NCBI GenBank assembly: GCA_018881555.1
Contig: JACAXG010000008.1
Location: 12,181,316-12,245,315 of the forward strand
Length of the DNA stretch: 64,000 nucleotides
Source of the DNA: Amblyornis subalaris
Lineage: Eukaryota > Chordata > Aves > Passeriformes > Ptilonorhynchidae
Direction of reading: 5' to 3'
Below the pieces are notes generated by a model. It ran no database searches. It was not told where the DNA came from and saw only the letters and a list, made by a program, of their open reading frames with translations. The number at the start of each line of letters is the position of its first letter. The first letter of the stretch is position 1. Shown here in pieces: positions 1-12,300 of the stretch. The position numbers and the translations under genes are program-made.

Positions 1-1821
1 AGCACGTGGCCTCAAGTGTTGCTAGTGCTTCTCAGAAGGATCTCCANGTACTTCATAAATTAACTTGAAAACATCAATTAGGCAACCTTGATAAATGATG
101 TGTGATCATGGAAATGATAACGCCAAGCACGCTGCACACATGGCAGGGCACAGGATGCCAAACCAGGGGCACCGGTTCCCATACTGGCAGCCAAGCCACA
201 AGCACTAACCACCATGGCCTGTGTCCCATCTGGGAGGACCCCCAAACAAAGCACTCCAGGTAAGGGGATGGTCCCAGGACAGATGCTAAGGAGAGGCACC
301 ACATCTCCACTTGTTTCCTACTTCCTCCCCTCTGCCCAATTCGAGCAAGGGCCTCAACACCTGCAAAGAGGGAGGCCAACGGGTGGAAGGGTCTGTGGGT
401 CACTACAGAGGACAGCACGTTAGTGACAGTCCCCAAGGCCATGGGACAAAGGTATTTTTCCTCCTTCAAGCTCAGTGTGTCATGCCAGGGAGGCTCAGGT
501 ATATCTATCATTTTTTTCCAAGCCCCACAAAAGGGGCAGCAGCAGCAGCACGAAACCCATCCCAAGGTGGAAGGGCCTTGGCTTGGAAGAGGAAAGTGGT
601 GGCTGATGCACTGGGCAGCCCTGAGCAAGACCAGGCAGGGAGTTCACAACACAGGAATCATTTGTGTGCCCTCACTGGCAATATTCAGGCACAAAACTTG
701 TCTTGATCCGTGCTCATCGGCACTAGGCTGCACGACCGAGGCTATTGCCCTGCATCCAGGGTTTTGCTCACCTGACCCGCACCCGGCACAATCCATTTCT
801 GACTGACAGCTGACTTAAATCATCAAATAGATGAAAGCAGCACATTTAGGTATACATTATTTTTTTTTAAGATCTGAAAAGGAAAAAACATCAACCAATT
901 TTAAGATCTCACTGCAGAAACAGGGTGCTTTGAGGGACCCCAGTGTCTGAGGTGGAGCCCCCAGAAACCCCGACTCACACCACTAACCATGTAAAAAGAA
1001 AAACCCAAAACATGCAAATAAGTCCTTTCCCTTGGAAACTCCCTCACCCTTGCATCCTCTGCAGCCAGAAAAATAATATTGACCATAAATGATGACATAA
1101 CTGATATTCCGATTCCCCAGTGGTGTAGTTTGCTGTGTGAACCTTTAGGTGCTAATCACAGCGAAGCTGTAATTTAGTATCTATTAATATTTGAAAGTTC
1201 TCTGTCTGTCAGTCAGCCAGCTCTCAATCTTAATCCAGCATCCGGTGAGCCGAGAGTAGGAAATGTGCCCTTTCACCTTAATTTATTTATAGATGGCAGA
1301 AATGAGATCATTCTTTCTGCAGCAGTGTTTCTCAAAACGTACGTCTGACTGATTAGTATCTGTGCAACACGGCTCAAACATGAGCTGGAGAGTCTGGGCT
1401 GGTGCCTGACCCTGCTGCGGCACCCCAGGCTGGGAATACGCAGGGGTGAGCCGTCAGCATCACTGCCAGCCAGCCTGGGGACAAGGTGGATGAAAACCAT
1501 GACTCAAGCACGCTCTGCTGCCAGTCAGCTGCTGGTTTAGAAATTCAGAACGTGCCCGTCCTCCTTCCGGACCCCGTCGCCATCCTCATCCTGCTGCACA
1601 CGCACGCAGCAGAGCATGCACGGCACATCCGATGTCACGAGTGCGCCCGGACTCAGCCCTCTCCTGGGGGGGTTAGGAAAGAGTTGGGTAGGGATGAGGT
1701 AGGGGGCCACATCCAGGCCCCTTCTGTCAGCATACAGCCCCCCCCACCCCTCCCCGAGCATCCTCCTCCGGCAAAATGACAGCATCCTCCAAACAGCAGC
1801 AGCTGAGACCAAAGAATCCTT
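1..1821. other. No coding feature seen; probably intron 1 of a leftward gene
   Basis: I see no recognisable exon, RNA gene or long interspersed element here. Open frames on both strands are unrelated to known families and have no paired splice sites. A short GCA run lies at about 537-551. Because the CpG-rich block to the right carries a leftward splice donor, this stretch is best read as intronic sequence of that gene (ABHD6 by synteny). This is inference. Confidence 0.4.
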
Positions 1822-1893
1822 TAGAATCATTGAACGGGTTTGCGTTGGAAGGGACCTTAAAGATCATCCTGTTCCAACCCCCTCACCATCAAA
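1822..1893 (-). mobile_element. CR1 LINE 3'-end fragment
   Basis: The plus strand carries AGAATCATTGAA followed by GTTGGAAGGGACCTTAAAG, ATCAT and GTTCCAACCCCC. This is the reverse complement of the conserved 3' terminus of chicken-repeat-1 (CR1) non-LTR retrotransposons, so the element lies on the minus strand with its 3' end at the lower coordinate. Only about 70 bases remain, with several substitutions, so it is an old 5'-truncated copy with no coding capacity. It supports a sauropsid, probably avian, genome. Confidence 0.85.
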
Positions 1894-1937
1894 TGACGAA
1901 TGGAGGCAATTTAAAGGCAAATTAACTAAATCTTTGA

Positions 1938-1971
1938 ATATATATATTTTTTTTAATTTTTTTCTTTGATT
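1938..1971. repeat. AT/T-rich low-complexity tract
   Basis: A short TATATATA stretch leads into runs of T. It lies between the CR1 fragment and the CpG-rich block and marks a sharp change from AT-rich to GC-rich sequence. Confidence 0.7.
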
Positions 1972-1989
1972 TTGGCTTTGCTCGTGATC

Positions 1990-2290
1990 TTCTGCCCACC
2001 CCCCGCGATGCCAAGGTTGCGACCGGGGAGCCCCGGACGCCGGAACGGGCCCCCCCCCCGCTCACTTCCCCCCCGGTCCTGTCACTGCTACCGTCAGCCC
2101 CGCATCCCGCCCCCCCGCCTCTCACCGTGTCGATCCGAGCCGAGCCGAGCCGTGCCGGGCCGTAATGGCAGCGCCGGGCGGCGAAACGCGGCGGCTCCGC
2201 TGCGCCCTCCCCCCGCGCCGGTGCGGCTCCGCGGGGCGCAGCGGAGAGGCGGGGATGCGGCTCCGCGGGGCGGGATGACAAGGGGGCAGA
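1990..2290. promoter_or_regulatory. CpG-island-like promoter block
   Basis: The sequence becomes very GC-rich with many CpG pairs and runs of C, including repeated CGAGC and GCGCC-type motifs, unlike both flanks. Such blocks mark promoters of broadly expressed vertebrate genes. The only good splice signal in it points left (donor at 2124-2125, minus strand), so the promoter probably drives a leftward gene. In human the gene on this side of DNASE1L3 is ABHD6, transcribed divergently from it, which fits. No TATA box was identified. Confidence 0.65.
2126..2270 (-). other. Candidate non-coding first exon of the leftward gene (ABHD6 by synteny)
   Basis: On the minus strand the sequence ...GATCGACACG is followed by GTGAGAGGCG, a near-consensus 5' splice site at plus position 2125, inside the CpG block. 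No downstream exon lies in the window and the segment has no convincing coding frame, so if real it is an untranslated first exon. The upper limit (about 2270) is only the approximate edge of the CpG block, not a mapped start site. The assignment to ABHD6 rests on human gene order, not on protein similarity. Confidence 0.35.
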
Positions 2291-3025
2291 GGCGGGACAC
2301 AGCTGGGGTGAAAGGGGCATCAGAGAGGGGCGAAAGCGGGGTTACAACGGGGTGCAAAGGGGGATGCAATAGCGCTGCTGTGCTGATCCAACGGGGGTGC
2401 GCAAGGGGTGCGAGGTTGTTACAGTGGGGGCATGTAAAGGGACGTCAGTGGAGGTGCAAGGGGCAATGCAATTCAGCTGCAGAAGGAATGCAGGGATAGA
2501 AACAATGGGGCTTCCACGGGGTTTACAACAGGGGTGGGAAGGGGGATGCAGTGGGGGGGATGCGGTGGAGCTGTAATGAGAGATGCGATGGGAATTCAGT
2601 GGGGTTGCAGCAGGGGAGGCAACTGGGCTGCAGTGGAAGTGCACGTGGTGTATAACAGGGATGCAAGGGGGGACAATGTGGGGGTACAAGAGTGGCAACA
2701 GAGAGATGTGATGTGACCTCATTGGGGGTGTAAGGGAGGGATGCAGTTGGGCTGCAGACATGGCAGGAGTGCGGGGGGTACAGTGGGCCATGCAGGTACA
2801 ACACGGTTAGGATTACAATAGGGATGTAAGGGGGTATGCAAGGGACACACAGCAGGGAGCCAAGAAGGATGCAATGAGGCTACAGAACTTCTACAATGGG
2901 GTTGCCATGGGGATGCAACAGAGATAAAAGGAGAAATGTGATAGGGCAGCAACGGGGTTGCAACAAGGAGACACAAGGGTGGATACAACAGGGGTTAGAA
3001 CAGGGATGTAAAGGGGATGCGATAT
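2281..3025 (+). repeat. Degenerate G-rich minisatellite
   Basis: About 740 bases are built from imperfect tandem units of roughly 14-18 bases. The consensus resembles GGGRTGCAAYRGGG, with variants such as GGGGTTGCAACAAGG, GGGGATGCAACAGAG and GGGTGCAAAGGGGGATGCAAT. Units are diverged and unequal in length, so it is an old variable-number array. The G-rich strand is the plus strand throughout. It directly abuts the CpG block on the side upstream of the leftward promoter. Confidence 0.8.
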
Positions 3026-6000
3026 GATTGCCAGAGACACAAAGGAGAATGCAGCACTACACCCTACACAGAAACCTCACAGCCCCCTTGCACAAGGCCT
3101 GGGAGCAAGCTTGGGGTGGGGGACAGCTGTCCTCTTCCCAGGTCTTGGACAGGGCTCTGATCGGGGAGCACAGACCTCTGCCATGTTCCCATGGAAAGGG
3201 CACAAAGGTTGAAATCAGAGCCTCCAACTTATAAAAATCTTATTTCAGGTGTAAAAGTAAGTTCATCATTTAGGTTACCAACCTGTTACCTGTCCTCCCT
3301 TCCCAAAAAATGACACTGTTTGCTCTCAGGAGCTGCATTTCAACTTGCTTTTAAAAATCTGCTCTGATTTTTTCTTAAAACTGCCACCTGAATCCTTTTG
3401 CTATAAGCAAATTTACTTTCATTCCCCTTGGGTCACATATCAGGCTGGTGTGTACCTTTAAGATACGCCAAAAAATTATGAGAAAACTTAATTAAATTGG
3501 AAATGAGATCAGCTCCTGAGTAAATGCAAATTGGATCAAATCCTCACCACACCTGTGCTTTGATAAAGGATGTCCCTTTGGTCTGGCAGGCTGGGAGAGG
3601 TGAGATAACTGGTGTAAAGGTCTTTCCAGGTCAGAGTTTACTACGATAACCACAAGATTTGATAACATGAGCTGTCAGAAGCAATCTATAACTAAAAATT
3701 GAGGGGTTTAGGTGGCCTGCTGAAGTTGAGGCACAGCCTGGTTTGGATTTCCTTTCCCAGCCAAGCTGGGCTAAACAAAGCTGAGCTTCCACTAAGATGA
3801 CCTAAGTGGACACGGGAGGTATTCCACAAGCCTTCAAACGTTGTTTGCGGTCGTAGTTGTTTGTTCAACCCTCTCATGCACGGCCCCAGGCTCCCGTGGG
3901 ACGCGTGCAGGGCGGTGCAGACTCACTCCGGGGATGGATTACCCACCCGATGGTTATTCCAGGCCACCTGGTGGGAATGCCCCTGGATACAGTCATAGCA
4001 AATGATGGTGCTTAAAATAGAGAAGCTGAAGCAGAGACCTGCGGTGCTTTTATGTCGAAACAAGGCAAGAGCTAAGCAGGGAACCTGCTCTCACAGGCTC
4101 AGCGTGCAGCCACAGAGAAGAGTCATTGAGAGTCTCCTTCGGTGGTGATGGGCTCGTCTGATCCAGCCACTGCCAGGACAGGGCCACAGCTTCAAGTCAC
4201 AGCTCTGGAGAGGGAGGCAGTTTGTAGTGCTATGATGACTTTGCCAGGCAGGGGCTGAGGCTGATCCTCCATCCCAGCAGCGGAGGAGATCTCGGGCTCT
4301 CCAGATGGCACAGGGGAGTGTGGGGAGAGCGCAGGGCATGGCTGGGGTCCCTGTGCCCACAGAGAGCAGATGAGCCTCAGGAGGAGCCAGCAACTCCATA
4401 GGCACCTCCTTAGGACCCTGCAAGGCCATGTTTGGGATCGTTGCAGTGTGGCAAGCCCAAATTAAAGGCCAGTGCCTGCACTGACCTGCCCCATGAGTTT
4501 TGTTTCTCCTCTCAGCCCACAGACAACTCATCGCACAGTTGTGGTAGCTGGCGAGGACTGAGTCACCCTTGCGTCCAGGGCTGCTGGCATTTCGGAGTAC
4601 AGCACCTACTATCCTGGCCCTCAGCCAAAAATTACTCATTCCTAATGCCAGTGTCAGGAGCTGGGCTTGCCACTGGCACAGGAGCACAGCTTTGGTGCTG
4701 TGAGCAGGACAGAGGATGACCACAACAAGGACTTACGGTCCAGTTAGAAACAACATAGCTCTCTAAATCAGAGCAGCCACATGATAAAAAAGACTTAAAA
4801 ATAATCAGAATTAGCTGTCCCATGGCTCCAGAAATGAGGCAACAAGACTTTAATGTAAACAGTCTTGTTTTCCATAGGAAAGCGGAAGCTCTGGCTAGAT
4901 TCAGGCCAGGCTAGCTGTGGAGAATTCCAGCTTCTGCCTCACCAAGCTGAGAAGCGGCATTGCTCCACTAGGTGAAGGGTTTCCATGTTATTTCCCACTG
5001 CTGGGTGATGGATCCCCAGGGCACATGGTGAGACTGTTTGCAATCATAACAAGTGATTGCATGCTGCTCTGGTGGGGTGAGTCACCTTCCCAGGGTGACT
5101 CGTCTCCATCTATTTCCACTGGCTTGGTGGTGGCCCTGTGGCCACCATGAGCAATCCCCAGGGGACTGTGGGCCTGGGAGAGCACCGGGGCAGGTGGGTG
5201 CCCCAGAGCCCACCATGGGACTGCTGTTGAGGAAGGCCTTGCCATGTCCCGAGCAGTGCCAGTTTAATAACACACAGCTACCAAAATTCACCTCCCAGGA
5301 CAGGGATAAAGACCTCAGCTCAAAGACCCAGTTTGCAAACAGCAGGTCTAGGTGAGCACAGGGGTGAATAACCCCTCTGGGCACCGCTTGGAGCAGCTGC
5401 CCTGTCACTCTTCAGTGGCTTCATTGCACAACCTAGGACAAACACAGGAACAATGCTCCTGCCTGTTAAAACCTTAAAAAGCAAGGCCTACTTGCCTAGT
5501 AACAGTTTTAAACAACAGTTTTTTAACTCTACTCAAAGTTAATGCATATATTATGCACATTTTAATTACATCTTTAACTGCTAACAATATGGGTGTGCTT
5601 AGCGTCACAAAACCTTATTTGGTGGCTGCAATATCTTTATGGAGGATTAACTTCAAAGTCTTGTCTTGTCATGCATCAAAGCCTGCAATTCAGATTACCT
5701 CCTGCTGCCCTACAGCCCAGCTCAGCAGCCTCCTTCAAGAAACAGAAAACATGATGAGGCATTTTTCCTTGGACTGCCTGGCTGTGGGCCGGCTGTCATG
5801 CTTCAAACCACTAGTTGAACAATACTGACGTATTAAGTTGAAAAAGAAAACCCTATCGGAGTCCTGGACCAGCAAAGGAATTGTGCCTTAGCAGTAATTA
5901 ATTAAATAGAACCCTTACCTTCCAGAATTATAAATAAAAACTAAGTATCAAAGAATTGATTCAAAACATTCCATGTATCTTGCACACCAAATACTTTTAT

Positions 6001-9000
6001 CCTTCATTTTACCAAAATTCCAGAGGGTCACGCCAGGACAATTATTGCCATTATATTGGCACCAAAACCCCTTCCCAAATGACCATATATGGTCTGCATC
6101 CCAGCTATGAACTTCAGCAATACAAAATGGCCCAAGTGCTTTGCTACTTATTAACTTGAAAGTCCGGCAGACTGTGATAAAATACTCTGCCTGATGGTTG
6201 TGATAAGGTCACCGAGAGCCCAAAGGTAATTTCATTTGCCCAAAGAAACATACTTTTATGGTGATGTTGGGAACTTTGGGGCTGGACCTCCCCTCCCCTC
6301 ACCACAGCAGATGCTGACAGAGCTGCAATTTGGATAAAAATGGTAAAAATTAAGAAACATGCAACACTTTAAAGCCTGGTAGGTGGAAGGGGAGGACCCT
6401 TTTCCAGAAAACAGAGCTGTGGTGGCACCTGGGGGACACCAGCCTGGGGGTGCCACTCCCTGCACTGCCCCCTCACACCCAACACCACCTCTGCCCATGC
6501 TGCCCGTGGTTCCCTGGAGTCAATCTCGCCTTTGGGGGAACAGGCTCATGGGGATGTTGAGTGGGGCAGCAGAGACACCCCGATGGACTGGGGCTCAGGC
6601 AGACCAGGCCAGCCTTTGCACCCTTTGTTGCAAGGGCACAGCAGCACTGGTGTCCCCAGCAGTGCCAAACTCCTGACCAGCACACAGACACCACGTCTTG
6701 CCTAGGGAGGAGAAATGAAGTTTCAGCCAAGCCCCAAGCACCCCATGGGTGCTCCTCCCTCACAGTGCATCCCATGAGTCACGCTGCCCTTCAAGCCCAG
6801 AACAGGCTTCCTCTGTCAGAGCAGAAGAGGATGTGGGCTCATCCCACAGTGTCCCCCTCCAGCCCTCCCAGAGAGGCACAGGAAACCTCAGAGATCCTCT
6901 CAGTCCACCTCTGCCAACAAAAACAGTTCTGTGGGTTTCCCACAGGCAGCCAGAGCTGCAGCCAGAAGGAAGCAGCTGTGCCTGAAGGGAGAAGAGGAAC
7001 CCCCACATGGCTGCAGGACCCTCGCACCCCTCTGTTCTGTGGGGACCCTGAGCAGGCATGTGATACAGGGACACATCCCACCCCATCCATCCCTTCCTGG
7101 GAGAGGAGAGAAGATGAAGGGCTGAATTGCTGCTCCAGCAGTAGCGACACACCAGCCACAGCCCCCATGCACGCAGTACAGGCTGTCAGCAAAGCTGACA
7201 AAAGGCCCTGGGCAGCACTTACTCACTGCTGAGCTCTTGCCCAAACTGGCTTCTGCATTACTTTCAGCTTCCTCAGCTGCCTCTCCTCCTCTGGAACAGG
7301 GAGAGGCTGAGGAGGGGCTTTATTAAGGCATGTCCCACAGGTGCTGGTCAGCTGGAGAGGGTGTCCCTCGCCTGGCATCATTCCAAGTAGGGACAAGAAC
7401 CCCACACTGTGTTGGTTTCACCAGCAGCTTCACCTTCTTGTGCAAGAGCAGGGCAGCCCTGAAGTGTCAGTGTTCACGCACCCACATTGAGAATGTTTTA
7501 TGATCTGATAAGGAGTGAAGAGCACATGCACAGAAAATGCAGTAAACAGGTAATAAAGTCATGCAGAAAGGAACATGAACTCCCTGTGTCACACCCCACA
7601 GGTCACCTGGATGCTGTTTGTCCCCCTGATAATGCCCAAGGTGGAGGGGAAAGGGGAACTGATAAACCAGGAGCCCTGGGGATAAACACGGCACTGACAG
7701 CCATGGTTCAGGGTCAGAGCCTTCATGGGCACCACAACAAACGCTTGCTGTTTGATGCCAGGGTAGCCAAAACAAGCCTGACTTTCGGGGGAGCTCTGGG
7801 TTTTGATGACTGACCCTGAAGCTGCAGCTGCTGTCGCAAGTGCTTGGTTCAGGCTGCGCTTTTAGCAAGGTTAAGCTGCAGATCCACAACCCCCAAGGCT
7901 GTCACTTTCCCTCCCCTCNCTCTTTATTAGTTTCCTCCAGAGCCTGTCCTGCCTGGAAACAGATCATTGGAGACCCAGAGGAGAGGAAGCACTTGCCAAG
8001 TCCCGTTCTTTTGAAGCATCACATGCCCACTCTCCAAGTAGCTGTGTTGGCTGGCAAACCCTGAGGCAACAGGGTGGCAGGTCTCTTGCTAGCAGCCAGT
8101 GCTCCAGATTCCTGTCTGGCCAAAAGGGATTTGTGGAGTTCATTCCAACACCTGCAGCACGGTCCCCGGAGATCTTGCCTCCCCAGCAAGACCTGGATCC
8201 CACTGCTTTCAGCTGTGCCGCGTCTTTGGGAGCCCCTCCATGCACTGTGTCTTATGCCAGCTCCATCTGAGCCTGTTCGGGTGGTTCAGTGTCGGCAGCT
8301 GTGCCCTGGTGCCTCTGGATCTAGACCTGCTTGGGCAGCAGGGTGCAGGCAGGCTGGGTGTTCCCAGAAAAAGGAAGGAGGATATGAAAGCACCCTGTAA
8401 GTGCAGGGAGAAAATTGAAGACACTTAAAGATGTCGTTTAGCTTGACCTCTTGTTACATCTCCTGCCGTTATACTTCATTGGGGCCCAACAAATGTGTCT
8501 CTGGCTGAGGGCTGACATGTGGCAGAGGATTAAGGGAGGGTGGAGGAGTGGTTTCTGTGCAAAAGCCACCTCAAGGGACCAAGCAATCCCATCTGCAGCA
8601 TCCTCACTCAAGTGTTGTTTTAGCCAAACTCATGTGTCCCCTTCAATCACACAACATAAGCCAGACCCAACGCACAAACCAAGACTGCTGTGCTGGGGAC
8701 ACTTGGCCAGGAGTTTGAGGGACAGTGCTGGGGCATCATGTATCTTCCTATGGCTGCCCTGTGGTCCCTTCCAATTGGGCTTCTGGTGCCCCGCACAAAT
8801 CACACTTTGCCCCTCTGCTGCTTCCCAGACCCTGGTCTTGACCTCCGGTCTGGGATGGCCCAGGCAGCCTGGTCCTGGCCCAGGCAGCCTGGTCCTGGCC
8901 CAGCGCTGCCCGGAGTGGTCCCAGCTGGTGCCCAGTCATGGCAAGCATCCCACAGCGGGTGTCTCCCTGTGGGGAGGGGTGCTGGGTTCTGGTGGAGCAG

Positions 9001-9180
9001 TTGTTCTGCCAGGATTCGGAGGCTGGCTCGGAAGAGCCTGTTTTCCCCTCAGGCAGAAGTTCAAAGTCTCCGTGCTGCTTTGTGCTGGGAGATGGGAGTG
9101 AGGGAAAGGAGGAAATGGTGATTCCTGTTTGTGATTGACACAGCTGACTGCTCAATTTGACCTCCCAAACAGCCACAGAG
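3026..9180. other. Intergenic region with no recognised gene
   Basis: I recognise no conserved exon in about 6 kb between the minisatellite and DNASE1L3. The longest open frames, 4091-4723 (minus) and 6561-7232 (plus), have low-complexity compositions resembling no family I know and lack flanking splice pairs. This interval should contain the DNASE1L3 promoter and any untranslated exon, and possibly enhancers shared with the leftward gene. None can be located by eye. Confidence 0.5.
8861..8900 (+). repeat. Exact 20-base tandem duplication
   Basis: CAGGCAGCCTGGTCCTGGCC occurs twice head to tail with no mismatch, and a partial third copy begins with CAG after it. It is upstream of DNASE1L3 and outside any exon. 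Identity of the copies suggests recent duplication or an active short array. Confidence 0.9.
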
Positions 9181-9257
9181 GGACGGATACATAAACACAC
9201 ACACAGACATATTTATTGGCACTCTCACAGAAACGCATTTTGCCCAAGTCCGTGAAG

Positions 9258-9389
9258 ATGTTGCTCTTCTTCTTACTTTCACTCTTCCATTTCAACCCAT
9301 CTCTGAGCCTAAAAATCTGCTCCTTCAATGTGAGGTCTTTTGGAGAAACTAAAATAGCCCGACCTGAAGTCGTGGATGCCGTGGTGAAG
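9258..9389 (+). CDS. DNASE1L3: DNASE1L3 coding exon 1: signal peptide and first strand
   Basis: It encodes residues 1-44. The ATG at 9258 has A at -3 and is the only ATG that begins with the hydrophobic leader [10 protein letters not shown]. The mature part starts near [13 protein letters not shown], the hallmark N-terminal strand of the family. The donor is AAG|GTACGT, phase 0. The frame stays open upstream for 14 codons but only from a TTG, so 9258 is preferred. Upstream CTCTCACAG at 9222-9230 could be an acceptor for this exon if an untranslated first exon exists. Confidence 0.95.
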
Positions 9390-12300
9390 GTACGTTCGTT
9401 TGCCTGGGTGAGACGGGCGCTGAGCTTTCCAAGGCTTTCTTAGATGTGGAATCTTGCACTTTATTTGTCTTTCACAGTTAAATTTCAAGTAAGAAAAGAA
9501 AGGAGTGAATTTTTTTAAAAAGTATGGTACTCTTAAAGTAAAAATCAGCCTGTGATTGAATAGAATGTTGTTATTTTACCCTGCATGGGAATATAACAGA
9601 TATAACATTTGCTGTTTCTGGTTGAAATGGAGTTAGGAGAGGAGGAAAACCTCAGTGCACAGTACAAATGATTTTCACTTTGAAATCCACAGAGCTTTTG
9701 TTGTGATACATTATATACCTTCTCTTTGTGCTAATTATTCTCAAATATTCCTGTCTAATCAAACCTATTCTCAGGAGAGCAAATAGTGTCTGTCATATTA
9801 GAGTCTGAAAAGCCCAATTGCTAATTTATGTAAGCAAACCCTCACCATGAGGCTGCCTCTGCAGAAGCTGAAGATAACTCTGCTTTTAAAAAGAACCGCA
9901 TTTTAGACTTGTAGCTTTGCAAGTGACCTCCAAGTGCCCCAGTGAGAGAGGACGCAGTGCTCGGTGTTAGTGGGGTGGCTGTGTGTGCAGAATGGCACCA
10001 ACAGGGAATGGCACCCTGAGGTTGGGTTTTAATCCTTTCATTGCAAACTGGCAGAGAAGAGTGGTTTGCTTGGCTTTGCATTTCCAGACCGCTCTTCTTG
10101 TACTGTCATCACTGTGGACAATGTATACTAAATTATGGGGTAACTTAGACAATTATGGTTAAGTTTCAGGGGGCAAAAAGAGGCGCATTTTTTCCTACAA
10201 AGGTCACCCACAAAGTTTAAAGAACGGTGAAACCAGAGGCAGAGGGAGGCCCCTGAGCATGCTGGGCCTCATGTGAGCTGGGCTTTCCCATGGGGAATCC
10301 CAACAGCAGCTGTGGGAGCAGAGCCTGCAGTTCCTCTGAGGTGTGCACTCCACAGGTGCCAGGACCCTGTTTTCAGACAGAGGGTTGCTTTGGGCTCCAG
10401 GAGCTATTTCAGAGGGGTCTGTAACAGACTGGAACAGGTGAATGCAGATGGTAGGGAAGGCGTGTGTGGGGGCAGGGACAGCACCCCAGCAGTGGTGGTG
10501 GTGGTGGAATCAGGCCCACAGCAGTGTCTCTTGCTGTCCCTTCCCCTCCACACTTCCTCCTCAGAGTCAGGTGCCAAAGTTTTTCACTAAATATGAAACC
10601 ACTCGGCTTCCTGAGTTCCCTCTCCCAGCTCCTGCTGGGGCATGCAGCAGCTCTGAAAGCAGAAGAGCTTTGCTCCAGCCTCCCATGATCCCAGGCTGTA
10701 TGCCACTTCTTCCACAAAGGACTTCCGCCGTGCCAGTAACCACTTCTTTCTAAACCCTTCCTAATTCTCCAGAACCAGCCATGTACAAACTTCCTCCTGC
10801 TTCTTCCCCTTGCAGATCATTTCCCGCTGTGACATCATGTTGCTAATGGAAATAAAGGAGAGCAAGAACCGTGTTTGTCCTCTCCTGATGGAGAAACTCA
10901 ACAGGTAGGGTGGCCATGGGCAAATGGACAAATATTGGGAAAGGTGCTTGGCAAGAGCCTGTGCTGTGCTCAGTGCCACTTTACTGGGGTGAAATCTTAG
11001 TATCTGGGCTCTGTCCCAAGGTCAAGGAATGACCAGGTTCTGGCATTCTCACTGAGGGACAGGAACGAAGTCAGCTCTAGACCACTGTAGAGCACATTTT
11101 TAAATCGGTATAACCAAGTTAGATTCAATTTGCTACAGATTAATTTCTGAAGGAAAAAATAAGGGAGGGGAAATGCCCTCACCGGGCTGGCATCAGGCTG
11201 CAGTGGGACAGCCACCTTCCTGCAGGGCTGGGAACTGCTTTAGATTAGGGATTGCCTGCCTGGAATGACAGTCGAGAGGAAACAACAGCGTTCAGCTGGC
11301 TGGACACAAGACCCAGCTGAAGGAGATGCTGCAATGACCAGGGAGAGGGTAGAGTGAAGAATGAGGAATGGAGCAAGGGTCCAGATTCTGAGGTGGGTTT
11401 ATGGTCTGTACCCACCAGCCTCTGAGGTCAGGCAGGTAACGCCCTGACCCTCGGGCACAGGCAAAATTATCTCCCTCTCAGCCCCTTGTGAGTGCAGAAA
11501 TAAACTCAGGAACACCACTTCCCTTCCAGTCAGCTGAAAGGGCCCAAGGAGGAGTACAGGTATGTGGCCAGTGAGAGGCTGGGAAGGAACAGCTACAAGG
11601 AGCAGTACGCCTTCATCTACAGGTGAGTGAGCCCCCTTTGCCAACAAGCCAGTCCCTCACACTGCCCTCTGGGGCACAGACCCCAGAGATGGGCTGGACA
11701 TGGTGGTGACTTTGCTCTGGGAAGCACAGGCTGTGCGAGTGGGATGGGCTGTGCCTGGATGTGGGGATCATCCCAGCACAGCCACCAGCGTGACTGTATC
11801 CATCCCAGGCTATGGCCCGGGGTCCAGGTCAGAGCATGGAGTCAGTGTTAGACGTGGCCCAGTGAGCCACAAGTGTGACATCTCCTATCCTGTTCGTTCT
11901 GCTGCAGGCAAGATCTGGTATCGGTGAAACAAACCTACCAGTACCCTGACACCCAGCCTGGAGACGAGGATGTCTTCTCCAGAGAGCCCTTTGTCATCTG
12001 GTTCCAGTCTCCCAAAACCGGTGAGATGTTTCAGAAACAAATCATTGTCCCACTGTGAGCCAGCAAGGCAACACTGGCAGCACCCGAGCACGTCAGAGGG
12101 CAGGCTCAAGGGGCCACATCCAGGCCCCACACTGATTTTCCTTCCAAGAGCAGCATTTTGCCTTCGAGGCCACTGCCTCTGGGAAAGCCTACAGCCCAGC
12201 CCATGCCCCAGGAAAGCCTCTGCTGCTGCCATGGGCAGTGGGTTGGTGGATGCACTCCATGCTGCTGGCACGGCCGTGGGAGCAGCTCCTGTGTGGGCGC

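Noticed and set aside
4091..4723. 210-codon open frame on the minus strand upstream of DNASE1L3
   Set aside because: Composition is rich in Cys, Trp, Pro and Ala without any domain I recognise. It lacks splice partners and GC-rich sequence produces such frames by chance.
6561..7232. 223-codon open frame on the plus strand
   Set aside because: Overlapping open frames of similar length exist on the other strand, composition is low complexity, and no family is recognisable.
9216..9257. In-frame extension upstream of the DNASE1L3 ATG
   Set aside because: It would start at TTG, not ATG, and would bury the signal peptide.
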